The position numbers and the translations under genes were made by a program. Below the pieces are notes generated by a model that ran no database searches, was not told the origin of the DNA, and worked only from the letters and a program-made list of their open reading frames with translations. A stretch of DNA of 64,000 nt from Paraglaciecola sp. L3A3. GTDB taxonomy: Bacteria > Pseudomonadota > Gammaproteobacteria > Enterobacterales > Alteromonadaceae. The stretch spans positions 4,013,501-4,077,500 of the forward strand of contig NZ_CP047023.1 of assembly GCF_009796765.1 (NCBI RefSeq). Direction: 5' to 3'. Shown here piece after piece: positions 1 to 9,161 of this stretch; the first letter of the stretch is position 1; the number at the start of each line of letters is the position of its first letter.

Positions 1-1915
1 CATTTGCTGTTCCAGCATTTCTGGTAATAGGTTGTAAACCGTTTTGGGTTGAACCCGCCACTTGGGCATCTTTCCAATCGACGTTAAATAAAGCCCCATT
101 AAAATGAAATTTATTTCTCAACCAAGCACTTTTAAAACCTAGCTCGTAGTTAACGGTTGTATCAGCGGCATAGGTTTGTTCAAAGGGTAAAGCACAGACT
201 TGTTGAGCATCATTAGCTGCATTGGGATCACATGCTCCGACACTATTGGCTCCACCTATTCTAAAGCCTTCACTTATGGTGGCATAGGCTAATACATCAT
301 CTGAAAACTGATAACTAGCATTTAATTTTAATAAGCTACCCTCATCTTCATCAGCCACATCGACCAGATCAAACAGGATCTCATCACCACTACGAAAATC
401 ATCCGCGCCATCTTCTATATCAATAGAGGTATACAATAATGGAAAATCAACAGCTGATTGCACCGCCACATCATACTGATAAAAGCGGACACCTAATGTC
501 ACATCAAATTTAGCAGAAAATTGGTAACTCAATTCACCAAATAACGCTTTTTCAGTAGATTGAATATAAGTCACTGAATAATACTCAAGGGAATCAGGTC
601 TTAAGTTTCCACCAGTTTGCCAATCATTCAAGGCAAATTCATCAAATCCGGGGGTAAATTCTTCACTAATTTCTGATGAATCCACTTTGTAATAATAAGC
701 ACCTGCAATCCAAGACAGGGCAGAATCATTTGTTGATACTAAGCGTACTTCTTGGGTGAATATATCCGCTTGTTCTGTATCGCGAGAATAAGATGAAAAA
801 GCAGGGAATTCTTCATATCCAAAACCTAAGCCTATCAGTAAGTCGGATTGATCTCTGCTACCGTCTCCTTCATGTTCAGATTTTCCGGTGGCAGACACCA
901 AATCTGCAAAGCCAAGATCGGCTTTTATTTCAAGACTTAATAGAGAATCTTCTACCTCTCTAGGTTCTTCATAACGATAAGCTGATTCATATTCCCCAAC
1001 TAGCTCAGACAATGGGTTATTAACAGCTAACGCATCATTATGCACGATCGAACGAGCACCAAACTCTTGTTTCTGGTAAAAATAAGACAAGGTGGCATCA
1101 AGGTTTTCATTGGGCATCCAGCGTAATGCCATTTTAGTTGTAAGTGTGTCTTCGCTATTTAAATCTTTTTTCTGATAAATATTCTGTTCTACTTCTGCCG
1201 GATTCGACCAATCAGGATCAGCTAAAGATACGCCACTTTCTTTCACCAAATAGTTGTAGTCTATAAAACCTGGATTATGCAGTTTGTTTAGTGACACTCT
1301 TATACCAAGTTCATCATTAATTAGAGGGGTATTAAAAACAAAGCCCCCTTCTCCGCCTAAAGAATCACTCTGTGATAAAGAAAACAGATCACCCGAGATT
1401 TGACCTTCAGTTAAATCTAACTCAACTTGTTTAGATATATAACGAATTGCTCCGCCTAATGTGCCTGCACCATATAAAGTGCCCTGGGGGCCAATCAAAA
1501 CCTCAACACGTTCAATGTCATTCAGTCGCATATTCACAAGCAGTGGGATTTCGCCGACATAAGTGGCAACCGTTCCACCTTCAGGTCCTGGTCCTAAATT
1601 ATTGGTATTCAGACCACGGACAACAATAGGAGAGGTATTTCGACCGCCTTGGTCGATAACAGTTAACCCCGGAACCCATCTAGCCACATCTTCTAGATCA
1701 GCAATATTTTGTTCCGCTAAAGTATCAGGTGTTAAAGCTGTGATATTTAATGGTGCGTCTTGCACTGTTCCAGAGCGACGAGTAGCAGTTATTTCAATTG
1801 TCTCAATTTGGTTGTCTGAAGAGTTTTGCGCTAACGCCACACTCGGTGTCGAAAAGACAGAAGAGATAGCCAGCCCTATGGCTGAGTATTGAAAGAATCT
1901 TTGAGGTTTGTTCAT
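1..1915 (-). CDS. TonB-dependent receptor, 3' end outside window
   Basis: Outer-membrane active transporter of the TonB-dependent receptor family; 638 residues are visible and the C-terminal barrel strands lie beyond the window edge. The start ATG at 1915 opens a signal peptide ending near ALAQ, followed by a TonB-box-like stretch (ETIEITATR) and a plug domain with VRGLN and the conserved VEVLIGPQGTLYGAGTLGG block at roughly residues 135-155. The rest is alternating barrel sequence rich in Tyr/Asp with FRIGGANS near residue 580. The ligand cannot be told; the YGAGTLGGAIRYI form is common in marine receptors of unknown substrate. No neighbouring enzyme genes in the window help to assign it. 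Confidence 0.9.
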   Translation of the reverse strand, partial: MNKPQRFFQYSAIGLAISSVFSTPSVALAQNSSDNQIETIEITATRRSGTVQDAPLNITALTPDTLAEQNIADLEDVARWVPGLTVIDQGGRNTSPIVVRGLNTNNLGPGPEGGTVATYVGEIPLLVNMRLNDIERVEVLIGPQGTLYGAGTLGGAIRYISKQVELDLTEGQISGDLFSLSQSDSLGGEGGFVFNTPLINDELGIRVSLNKLHNPGFIDYNYLVKESGVSLADPDWSNPAEVEQNIYQKKDLNSEDTLTTKMALRWMPNENLDATLSYFYQKQEFGARSIVHNDALAVNNPLSELVGEYESAYRYEEPREVEDSLLSLEIKADLGFADLVSATGKSEHEGDGSRDQSDLLIGLGFGYEEFPAFSSYSRDTEQADIFTQEVRLVSTNDSALSWIAGAYYYKVDSSEISEEFTPGFDEFALNDWQTGGNLRPDSLEYYSVTYIQSTEKALFGELSYQFSAKFDVTLGVRFYQYDVAVQSAVDFPLLYTSIDIEDGADDFRSGDEILFDLVDVADEDEGSLLKLNASYQFSDDVLAYATISEGFRIGGANSVGACDPNAANDAQQVCALPFEQTYAADTTVNYELGFKSAWLRNKFHFNGALFNVDWKDAQVAGSTQNGLQPITRNAGTAN

Positions 1916-2261
1916 TTATTTCCCAGTACGACTTAAATCAAGGTTAGAGGATGCTGAAAGCACATATCATGCCTATACAAAAATACCTTTTTGTTATTAT
2001 ACCCATTCCATTAAAGAACTATGCTCTCAGAACGATCCAGCGTTTTTGAGCAAGGCGACGGTGGCTGGAATGGCTGTTCCCTTTCAAATACCGTTAACCT
2101 AGTGCAATATCCATAAATAAACTAAAGCACATCAACATATTGAATTTTATAACAAGTTCAGGAGCAAACCAATGGTCTTATAGGTACAAAGGTATAAGTA
2201 TTCTTACGTTATAAGAATGAAATTCGAGAGAGTTTAAAAAGAGATGAGATGATAAAAATAT
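1916..2261. other. Intergenic region upstream of the TonB receptor
   Basis: No convincing gene. The receptor promoter should lie here on the minus strand, but no clear -35/-10 pair stands out. An imperfect palindrome, TTCTTACGTTATAAGAA, sits near 2203-2219; I could not match it to a known operator. The stretch around 2001-2085 resembles dispersed Alteromonadales intergenic sequence. Confidence 0.4.
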
Positions 2262-2336
2262 TGGAGCGGGAAACGAGATTCGAACTCGCGACCCCAACCT
2301 TGGCAAGGTTGTGCTCTACCACTGAGCTATTCCCGC
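2262..2336 (-). tRNA. tRNA-Gly (anticodon GCC)
   Basis: The minus strand reads GCGGGAATAGCTCAGTGGTA, continues with a GCC anticodon in the sequence TTGCCAA, then a T-arm GTTCGAATC, and an acceptor strand closing on CCCGC with discriminator U and an encoded CCA. The cloverleaf is complete: 7-bp acceptor, D-arm with AGCTCAGTGGT, 5-bp anticodon stem. It lies 220 nt downstream of orn in the same direction, which matches the orn-glyVXY arrangement of enterobacteria, but only a single copy is present here. Confidence 0.97.
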
Positions 2337-2512
2337 ATATCAATATTTTTTGACTCACATTTAATGTGGTCGTTGCCCTGTTCCTAGGCTATTTAAAAAT
2401 ACATCATGTATTTCTTACTACCCGTGTTAAACAAAGGATGTCCAAAACGGAGGCGCATTTTACAAAACTTATGCTGCTATGCAAGTAAAAATTAAGTTTT
2501 TTTACTATTTTT

Positions 2513-2549
2513 TTAAAAAAAACTGCCGTTTGATTAAACAACCAACAGT
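2513..2549 (-). terminator. Probable intrinsic terminator after orn
   Basis: Read on the minus strand, an imperfect hairpin (CTG..GTTT-AATC-AAAC..CAG) is followed by a run of eight T. It lies just beyond the orn stop codon and separates orn from the tRNA gene. The stem has bulges, so this is a moderate call. Confidence 0.45.
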
Positions 2550-2555
2550 TTTAGG

Positions 2556-3101
2556 TTAAATTACAAACACATGCTTACGGTAGTAAACCATTTCGGCAAT
2601 TGACTCGCGAATATCATCTAAAGCTAAATGAACACCTTTCTTTTGAAATCCATCTAACAATTCAGGTTTCCAGCGACGAACTAATTCTTTAATAGTACTC
2701 ACATCTATATTTCGATAATGGAAATATTCTTCAAGCTGAGCCATGTATTTCACCAAAAATCGACGATCTTGACCTATGGTATTACCACATAAAGGCGAAA
2801 CACCTTTTGCTACATACTGTTGTAAAAAAGCAATAGTTTGTTCCACAGCATCTTGTTCTGACACAGTACTCGCTTTGCAGCGAGCAGTGAGACCCGTTTT
2901 GCCATGTACATCGATACACCATTCGCTCATATTATCTAACACTTGGTCACTTTGATGAATTGCTAACACTGGGCCTTCAGCCACAATATTCAAATCTTTG
3001 TCTGTTACTATAGTGGCAATTTCTAATACTAGATCAACTTCAGGATCAAGCCCTGTCATCTCCATATCAATCCAAACCAAATTTTCATTATTTACCGACA
3101 T
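2556..3101 (-). CDS. orn: Oligoribonuclease (3'-5' exonuclease, DEDDh)
   Basis: Degrades 2-5 nt RNA oligomers, including pGpG from cyclic-di-GMP breakdown, in the cytoplasm. The 181-residue product has the family's usual length. Exo I motif WIDMEMTGL carries Asp12 and Glu14; [10 protein letters not shown] near residue 110 is Exo [12 protein letters not shown] near the C-terminus supplies the His and Asp of Exo III. I chose the ATG at 3101 because AGGAG lies seven bases upstream and the product begins [10 protein letters not shown] as in relatives; an upstream in-frame start would add six residues of unrelated sequence. It is divergent from rsgA, as in many gammaproteobacteria. Confidence 0.97.
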   Translation of the reverse strand: MSVNNENLVWIDMEMTGLDPEVDLVLEIATIVTDKDLNIVAEGPVLAIHQSDQVLDNMSEWCIDVHGKTGLTARCKASTVSEQDAVEQTIAFLQQYVAKGVSPLCGNTIGQDRRFLVKYMAQLEEYFHYRNIDVSTIKELVRRWKPELLDGFQKKGVHLALDDIRESIAEMVYYRKHVFVI

Positions 3102-3208
3102 CGTGACTCCTAAGACCAAGTTGAAAAAGAATTGCTAATACTATTTGGTATAAAACTCCGCAAACGTTAACATGATACTAGAAACTGAAAAAGGCTCGAT
3201 AGATAAAC

Positions 3209-4243
3209 GTGGCAAAAAAACCAAAATTAACTAATCGTCAGAAACGTCAAGTTTCGGTGAATCGTACAAAACGTCTTTCTAACAGCGAGACTCCCACTGA
3301 AATAGAAGACAATCAATTCGAAGAACAACAAACTGGGCGCGTGATCGGCCGTTTTGGTAAGCATGCAGATGTAGAAGATCAATTTTCAGAAGTGCACCGT
3401 TGCCATATGCGCCGCACCATCACCAGTGTTGTTTGTGGTGACCAAGTATTATTCCGCCCAGGAAAAGATAAATCACTGAGTATCAGTGGCATAATTGAAG
3501 CTGTTAAAGATCGAAAGTCAGTACTCACTCGGCCTGATTTTTATGATGGGGTAAAACCCATAGCCGCCAATATAGACCAGATTATTATTGTCAGCTCGGT
3601 CTTACCCAGTTTATCTTTAAATATCATTGACCGATATTTAGTTGCCTCTGAAGATGTCGAGATTAAACCAGTATTATTATTGAACAAAGTTGAACTACTC
3701 AGTCCAACGGAAAGAGCTGAAGTAGAAACTCAGCTTAATATTTATCGTGATATTGGCTACCAAATTGTCTATACCAGCTGTAAAACCTTAACGGGTGTTG
3801 ACCAATTAGCAGCATGTTTAAAAGACAAAGTGAGTGTTTTTGTTGGTCAATCTGGGGTGGGGAAATCCAGTTTAATTAATGCTCTATTACCTGATGCTGA
3901 TGAAGTCATTGGCGATATTTCTGATAATTCAGGCTTAGGCCAACACACGACTACCACTGCCAAATTATTGCATTTTCCTGCCGGCGGCGATTTAATCGAT
4001 TCTCCGGGAGTACGTGAATTTGCTTTATGGCATTTACCTACAGATCGACTAATTTTAGGTTTTAAAGAATTCAGAGAGTTTTTAGGCGGCTGTAAATTTA
4101 GAGACTGCAAACACGGCAACGACCCCGGCTGTGTAATCAGAGAAGCCGTAGAGCAAGGTAAAGTCAGCCAACAAAGATATGACAGTTATCATAAAATTTT
4201 GGCGAACATGGATGAATTACGACCGGCTCACATCAAACAATAG
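3209..4243 (+). CDS. rsgA: Small ribosomal subunit biogenesis GTPase RsgA
   Basis: Late 30S-assembly GTPase. The 344-residue protein shows a basic N-terminus, an OB-fold region, then a circularly permuted G domain: the NKxE-type G4 motif (LLNKVE, about residue 157) precedes the P-loop GQSGVGKSS (about 212) and the G3 motif DSPGVREF (about 264). The C-terminal zinc knuckle is CKFRDCKHGNDPGC (about 292-305). Translation starts at a GTG (3209); the following MAKKPKLTNRQKRQ matches the family N-terminus. It heads the rsgA-psd block, divergent from orn. Confidence 0.97.
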   Translation: MAKKPKLTNRQKRQVSVNRTKRLSNSETPTEIEDNQFEEQQTGRVIGRFGKHADVEDQFSEVHRCHMRRTITSVVCGDQVLFRPGKDKSLSISGIIEAVKDRKSVLTRPDFYDGVKPIAANIDQIIIVSSVLPSLSLNIIDRYLVASEDVEIKPVLLLNKVELLSPTERAEVETQLNIYRDIGYQIVYTSCKTLTGVDQLAACLKDKVSVFVGQSGVGKSSLINALLPDADEVIGDISDNSGLGQHTTTTAKLLHFPAGGDLIDSPGVREFALWHLPTDRLILGFKEFREFLGGCKFRDCKHGNDPGCVIREAVEQGKVSQQRYDSYHKILANMDELRPAHIKQ

Positions 4244-4410
4244 AAGGTTTCGTCACCTTATTACAGGTTAAATAAGGCAATCTTAAATTTGAATTTTTTC
4301 ACCTGAAAATGCTACTAGCATATAGCCTATTGGACTTAGCTTAAATCACACAAGCAATTTTATTGAGGTACAATTCTGCTCGATAAACATAGTTAATTAG
4401 GACTTTTATT

Positions 4411-5271
4411 TTGTTGGATTCTCTTAAAATTGCATTGCAATACATTATGCCTAAACACCTTATTTCTAGACTGGTAGGCTTATTAGCCGCAGCTGAAGCA
4501 GGTGTAGTCACCAGCACATTAATCAAACTTTTTATTAGGCAATATAAAGTAGATATGTCTGAGGCACTAGAACCTAATCCAGAAGCCTATACTTCATTTA
4601 ATCAGTTTTTTACCCGAGAGTTGCACCCAGAAGCCAGAACAATTATTGCTGATGAAGACAAACTGGCTTTACCCGTTGATGGCACAGTCAGTCAATTAGG
4701 GGAGATTGAATATGACGCAATATTCCAAGCCAAAGGCCATGATTATAGCTTAACATCTTTATTAGGTGGTAAACCTGAAATAGCCCAACCTTTTTTAAAT
4801 GGTAAATTTGCCACCATTTATTTAGCCCCTAAAGATTATCACCGTATTCATATGCCTATTGATGGGCAACTCACCGATATGATTTATGTACCTGGCGAGT
4901 TATTTTCTGTTAGTCCATTAACAGCTGAACGTGTACCTGGCTTATTCGCCAGAAATGAAAGAGTTGTAGCAATATTCGAAACCAAAGTCGGAAAATTTGC
5001 CATGGTATTAGTGGGCGCAACAATTGTTGCTAGCATTGAAACCACATGGGCAGGTACAGTTTCTCCTCCAGCAGGAAAAAATGTACAACACTGGACTTAT
5101 CCTACAGAGGGCGACAATTCAGTGTTTATCAACAAAGGCGAAGAAATGGGCCGCTTTAAACTAGGCTCAACCATAGTTGCATGTTTTGAACCCAATGCTA
5201 TTGAATTAGCCGATCTCAGCGCAGGAGACGTCACTCGCCTTGGCGACGTTTTTGCTTCGATACTGAAATAA
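4411..5271 (+). CDS. psd: Phosphatidylserine decarboxylase proenzyme
   Basis: Makes phosphatidylethanolamine from phosphatidylserine at the inner membrane. The self-cleavage motif LGST is at residues 251-254, with Ser253 expected to become the pyruvoyl cofactor; 286 residues is normal for this class. His-containing segments YHRIHMP (near 145) and GLFARNERV are family hallmarks. The start is a TTG at 4411, chosen because the product then begins LLDSLKIALQYIMPK, in register with E. coli Psd; a second TTG follows directly. It ends three bases before the next gene. Confidence 0.97.
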   Translation: MLDSLKIALQYIMPKHLISRLVGLLAAAEAGVVTSTLIKLFIRQYKVDMSEALEPNPEAYTSFNQFFTRELHPEARTIIADEDKLALPVDGTVSQLGEIEYDAIFQAKGHDYSLTSLLGGKPEIAQPFLNGKFATIYLAPKDYHRIHMPIDGQLTDMIYVPGELFSVSPLTAERVPGLFARNERVVAIFETKVGKFAMVLVGATIVASIETTWAGTVSPPAGKNVQHWTYPTEGDNSVFINKGEEMGRFKLGSTIVACFEPNAIELADLSAGDVTRLGDVFASILK

Positions 5272-5274
5272 ACA

Positions 5275-6141
5275 GTGGATCCCGTTAAAAAGAGCTTAGT
5301 GTCACTGCACTTTACGGTAGTGATGTTAGGAGCCACTGGGCTTTTCTCTAAAATAATACCTCTGTCTGCCACTGACATTACTTTTGGCCGCTCTATTATT
5401 GCTTGTATTATGTTAATAGCAATTGTCAAATTTACTGGTCGTAGATTATCTTTATATTGTGCTAAAGATTACATGGTCGCCCTAGTTCTAGGTCTATTAA
5501 TGACAGTTCATTGGGTGTCATATTTTGCAGCTATGCAATATTCGTCTGTGTCTGTGGGTATGATTGCACTGTTTTCTTTTCCCGTCATCACAGTATTGTT
5601 AGAACCCTTGTTTGAAAGGATCCGCTTAGTTTGGCAAGACGTCGTGAGTGCCTTGGTGGTTTTATCCGGTATTGGCTTAATGATCCCTGAAGTGTCTATC
5701 GATAACGATATAACTTTAGGTATAGGTTTAGGCATATTTTCTGCATTTTTATATGCCTTACGTAACCTGATCCATCGCAAGCACTTTTCTCACTATTCTG
5801 GCGCTCATGCTATGGCTTATCAAACATTAGTGATTTTTGTTTGTTTGTTCTTTTTTTCATCTAAAGAACTTTATACTGCCGATCAACACACTTATATTTG
5901 GCTGTTTGTTTTAGGCACAGTATTAACAGCTGTACCTCATGCGTTAATTGCCGCAAGTTTACGTCACCTCAGGGCAAAAACCTTTTCTCTGGTCGCCTGT
6001 ATGCAACCTTTATGGGGCACAATAATGGCTATAGTGATCTTAAAGGAACAACCCAATTGGCAAACTTTTGTGGGTGGATTAATGGTGATTTCTGCTGCAA
6101 TATACGAAACTTATAACGCTCAAAAACTTCACAGTAAATAA
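5275..6141 (+). CDS. DMT-family (EamA) permease
   Basis: Predicted inner-membrane exporter of the drug/metabolite transporter superfamily. The 288 residues form about ten hydrophobic helices in two EamA repeats. Typical family sequence includes the helix-2/3 region with WVSYFAAMQYSSVSVGMIAL and, in the second repeat, ARSLRHL-like ASLRHLRAKTFSLVACMQPLWG. The GTG start lies three bases after the psd stop, so it is probably translationally coupled. Substrate unknown; related proteins export amino acids or metabolites. Confidence 0.85.
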   Translation: MDPVKKSLVSLHFTVVMLGATGLFSKIIPLSATDITFGRSIIACIMLIAIVKFTGRRLSLYCAKDYMVALVLGLLMTVHWVSYFAAMQYSSVSVGMIALFSFPVITVLLEPLFERIRLVWQDVVSALVVLSGIGLMIPEVSIDNDITLGIGLGIFSAFLYALRNLIHRKHFSHYSGAHAMAYQTLVIFVCLFFFSSKELYTADQHTYIWLFVLGTVLTAVPHALIAASLRHLRAKTFSLVACMQPLWGTIMAIVILKEQPNWQTFVGGLMVISAAIYETYNAQKLHSK

Positions 6142-6156
6142 CTTAAGGTCACCTGT

Positions 6157-6849
6157 ATGTTAGTTTTCGCTCACAGGGGCGCAAGCAGCCATGCCCCAGA
6201 AAATACTTTATTAGCCATGGAAAAAGCACTAGAACAACAGGCTGACGGTATTGAAATGGACGTTCAACAAATCGGCAACGAATTAGTGATATTTCATGAC
6301 CGTATTTTATCTAGAAATAGCAATGGTACAGGGTTAGTTAAAGAGCATAACTTAAAAGCGTTACAAGCCTTAGACCTAGGTGAAGGCCAAAGCATCCCCA
6401 CTTTATGGCAAGTATTAAACTTAGTTAATGGCCAATGTTTACTCAATTTAGAAATCAAAGATGTCACCGATGTTTCTCTAGTCATATGCAACATAGAGCG
6501 TGCAGTCAGTGAATTAGCATTTAACTATACAGACTTTTTCATTTCTTCCTTCGACCACCACTTTTTAGCCAAATTCAAAGCATTGGCCCCACATATTCGA
6601 ATTGCTGCTTTAACTGCTAGCAAACCATTAAAATACGCAGAATTTGCCGAACAGCTTGGCGCGTATTCGGTCAATGTTGATATGTGCTGTTTAGATGAAA
6701 ATTTTGTCCAAGATGCCAAACAACGTGGTTTAAAAATCATGGTATATACGGTAGATGAAGCAAAAGAGTTATTAAAACTAAAAGAATGGCAGGTTGATGG
6801 GGTGTTTAGTAATTCACCAGCAAACGCATTGCTGGTGTTAAGAGGTTAG
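6157..6849 (+). CDS. Glycerophosphodiester phosphodiesterase
   Basis: Hydrolyses glycerophosphodiesters to glycerol-3-phosphate and an alcohol. The GDPD signature is complete: His6-Arg7 (FAHRGAS), PENT at 14-17, Glu33 and Asp35 (IEMDVQ), His47-Asp48 (FHD), and a late EIKD (about residue 110). There is no signal peptide, so it is cytoplasmic and UgpQ-like rather than the periplasmic GlpQ type. At 230 residues it is slightly short for the family. It sits 15 bases behind the DMT permease and after psd, which suggests a lipid-turnover link. Confidence 0.9.
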   Translation: MLVFAHRGASSHAPENTLLAMEKALEQQADGIEMDVQQIGNELVIFHDRILSRNSNGTGLVKEHNLKALQALDLGEGQSIPTLWQVLNLVNGQCLLNLEIKDVTDVSLVICNIERAVSELAFNYTDFFISSFDHHFLAKFKALAPHIRIAALTASKPLKYAEFAEQLGAYSVNVDMCCLDENFVQDAKQRGLKIMVYTVDEAKELLKLKEWQVDGVFSNSPANALLVLRG

Positions 6850-6853
6850 CGAA

Positions 6854-7279
6854 TTAACTAGCGCAACCAGATCCTGATCCAGAATCTGAGTCTGATTCAC
6901 AGCTATGGCAGCTTTTACATAATTTTAAATTGGTCACATGGGCAGCGATAATAAGAAACGCACCAATGGCAATAGTGAAGGGTTCGTATTGCTCACCAAA
7001 TATATCTTTGTTCCAGTAAATTAAACCGCCTAAGAATAAACTGTATAGTGGATATATTTGTCTGTGGTATTTATAAAAGCCAATAAATAATGCCCAAAAC
7101 CCAACAATCATTGACATAGATAAAATCGTTTTTTCAAACCAATCTTGTGCGAAAAATAACGAGCCGACTAAAGGCAATAATGGGATCAAGATAGGTAAGG
7201 CCAGGCAATGCAACGCACACAAACTAGAGGCCCAGATGCCTAGTTTATCTAAAATTGATCTATCTTCTGTGGTTTGCAT
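6854..7279 (-). CDS. MerC-domain small membrane protein, Zur-controlled
   Basis: The 141-residue protein has four hydrophobic segments and the MerC-type motif SSLCALHCLALPIL near residue 25, where two cysteines lie in the first membrane helix. The C-terminus carries a Cys/Ser/Asp-rich tail with CKSCHSC and a final Cys. MerC proteins move thiophilic metal ions, classically Hg(II), across the inner membrane. The start ATG at 7279 has an AAGGT ribosome site. No mer genes are nearby; the near-consensus Zur operator at 7300-7322 instead predicts induction under zinc starvation. The most economical inference is a Zn(II)-uptake accessory or scavenger; transport direction is unproven. Confidence 0.75.
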   Translation of the reverse strand: MQTTEDRSILDKLGIWASSLCALHCLALPILIPLLPLVGSLFFAQDWFEKTILSMSMIVGFWALFIGFYKYHRQIYPLYSLFLGGLIYWNKDIFGEQYEPFTIAIGAFLIIAAHVTNLKLCKSCHSCESDSDSGSGSGCAS

Positions 7280-7299
7280 GAGTGTTACCTTAAAAATCA

Positions 7300-7322
7300 G
7301 AATCGTTATAATATAACATTCC
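7300..7322 (-). promoter_or_regulatory. Zur (zinc uptake regulator) operator
   Basis: A 23-bp palindrome centred on 7311. The core GTTATA-A-TATAAC is perfect, and 8 of 11 positions pair between the two arms. It matches the gammaproteobacterial Zur consensus (GAAATGTTATA-N-TATAACATTTC) closely. It lies 21-43 bp upstream of the MerC-like start codon and over the likely promoter. The gene on the other side faces away from it, so the MerC gene is its only apparent target. Confidence 0.8.
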
Positions 7323-7381
7323 ATGAATTATTCAAGGTTTTATACACACCTTTTTGATCAGATTATGACAATTACAATATT

Positions 7382-8317
7382 TTATTCATTTTTATTAAAA
7401 AGCTTCAAACCTGTGGTAGTCAACATTAAAACTAAAGCTCCTGCAATCATCCCAATCAAGCCATCTAACAAAATAGGTGCCACGACTGACAAAACAGAAA
7501 TAGCTCCTAAACCCTGCAATACAGGCTCAATAGCATGATGCAGTATAGGAATACTATGTACTAATATTCCCCCTCCGACTAAAAACATAGCCGCAGTACC
7601 AACGATCGCCAGTGTCTTCATAAGTAAAGGTGCAATCGTTAATAAACTTCTACCAGCAAATCTAGATAAACCTTGAAACGAACCTGATAATGATTTTCGC
7701 AAGAAGTACAGCCCGGCATCATCTAACTTCACTATACCTGCCACTAGGCCATACACCCCAACGGTAATCGCTAAAGCGAGTAACGACACAACAGTCACTT
7801 GGGTCATAAAAGGCTCGGCTTGTACTGTACCTAAAACGATCACTACTATCTCAGCTGACAAAATAAAATCAGTCCGAATTGCGCCTTTTATTTTGCTTTT
7901 TTCAAGTTCAACTAAATTCACTTTGGGATCGGCTATCGCATTTAATTTTTCTGCGTGTTCTGCTTCCAACTCTTCTTTAGAATGCAGAAACTTATGAGCC
8001 AACTTTTCTACCCCTTCAAAACACAAATACAAACCACCTAACACTAATAAAACCGTAATCAACCAAGGTAAAAAGGCACTTATCAATAAAGCAGATGGGA
8101 CTAAAATAAGTTTATTTAACAGTGAACCTTTTGCCACAGCCCAAACCACAGGCAATTCACGCTCAGCTTTAACCCCAGAAACTTGCTCAGCATTTAACGC
8201 TAAATCGTCACCTAATACCCCAGCGGTTTTCTTTGCCGCGACCTTAGACAAAATAGCCACGTCATCCAATATGGTGGCGATATCGTCTATTAACGCCAGT
8301 AAGTTTGCAGCTGCCAT
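7382..8317 (-). CDS. DUF808 (YedI-type) integral membrane protein
   Basis: Inner-membrane protein of 311 residues with the characteristic N-terminus [20 protein letters not shown] and a further conserved block [13 protein letters not shown] near residue 45, both typical of the DUF808/YedI family. About seven hydrophobic segments follow, including long helices at 80-105, 150-200 and 235-300. Start ATG 8317 with TAGGA upstream. Function is unknown in the family. It faces the same way as yibQ, with 9 bases between the two genes, so it may belong to that transcript. Confidence 0.85.
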   Translation of the reverse strand: MAAANLLALIDDIATILDDVAILSKVAAKKTAGVLGDDLALNAEQVSGVKAERELPVVWAVAKGSLLNKLILVPSALLISAFLPWLITVLLVLGGLYLCFEGVEKLAHKFLHSKEELEAEHAEKLNAIADPKVNLVELEKSKIKGAIRTDFILSAEIVVIVLGTVQAEPFMTQVTVVSLLALAITVGVYGLVAGIVKLDDAGLYFLRKSLSGSFQGLSRFAGRSLLTIAPLLMKTLAIVGTAAMFLVGGGILVHSIPILHHAIEPVLQGLGAISVLSVVAPILLDGLIGMIAGALVLMLTTTGLKLFNKNE

Positions 8318-8326
8318 GTTTTATTC

Positions 8327-9085
8327 CTAAAGTGCAGTAGCACCTGTTTGAAGTGTATCGATAGAAACCAATTCTGCGGGAGCATTCAAAACATCACTTA
8401 GCTTAACTAGAGATATTCCTTGTGTTTCAATGTTCTGTAAATTTTCGTTTAGATATTGCAAGGTTTCAGGATGGGGATGACCTATACCCACCGCATGGCC
8501 GTATTTTTTTGCCAGCCTAAGCAAGCGCTGAAATTGTTGGTCAATCTCGTTAATCTCTATAACATGGTCAATAAATACGTTACGTTTGGTATTTAACACC
8601 CCTGCTTTTTGTGCGATCAATTCAGCTTTGCTGTATCGAGTTGTTCTACTATCGACAAAAAATAAGCCTCGTTTTGATAAATAATCCATAGTCACAGACA
8701 TAGGTTGAGATAATTGAGTTAATCGACTGCCCATATGGTTATTCATTCCAACTGCATTAGGCACAGTCGACAGGGCTTGCTTTAGCGTTTGAATAATTTC
8801 ATTTGGCTGCATGGTTGACAGTAATACACCTTTTTCTTGATTCACTCGGGCTAAAGACTCCATAGGCATATGTAAAATGACTTCTCTATGTTGTTGAGCC
8901 GCTCGTGTAGAAAAAGCAGAAGACAAAGGTTTATTGGGTAAAATGGCAAAGGTCACTTCTGCCGGCAAGCTAAATGCCAGAGCGTCACGTTGATTATTGC
9001 CCATATCATCAATAATCAAAGACACTTGGGCTGCTTGCCCATGTAAGCTTGCTAACAACAAAAATGAGAAGATGAATAAACGCAT
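8327..9085 (-). CDS. yibQ: Divergent polysaccharide deacetylase family protein (YibQ)
   Basis: Secreted protein of 252 residues with a signal peptide ending near HGQAAQ, followed by SLIIDDMGNNQRD, the DD motif typical of the divergent polysaccharide deacetylase group. HMPME near residue 92, NHMGS near 116, FVDSRTT near 143 and GIGHPHPET near 198 supply the remaining metal-site-like His/Asp residues. Position downstream of envC and gpmI is conserved in E. coli and relatives. The enzymatic substrate has not been shown in the family; a periplasmic glycan is the usual guess. Confidence 0.9.
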   Translation of the reverse strand: MRLFIFSFLLLASLHGQAAQVSLIIDDMGNNQRDALAFSLPAEVTFAILPNKPLSSAFSTRAAQQHREVILHMPMESLARVNQEKGVLLSTMQPNEIIQTLKQALSTVPNAVGMNNHMGSRLTQLSQPMSVTMDYLSKRGLFFVDSRTTRYSKAELIAQKAGVLNTKRNVFIDHVIEINEIDQQFQRLLRLAKKYGHAVGIGHPHPETLQYLNENLQNIETQGISLVKLSDVLNAPAELVSIDTLQTGATAL

Positions 9086-9161
9086 GATTTAATTATTATT
9101 TTATTTAACGGCAATAAAGTTGAATAAGATTATAAGTGGTAAGTTAGCTATTACAACATAC

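Noticed and set aside
1447..2102. Plus-strand open frames of 60-109 codons across the receptor gene
   Set aside because: They are antisense to the well-supported TonB receptor or in its upstream region, with no family resemblance and no ribosome site.
2190..2225. Palindrome TTCTTACGTTATAAGAA as an operator for the receptor
   Set aside because: Imperfect, does not match Fur, Zur or other known operators, and lies almost 300 bases from the receptor start.
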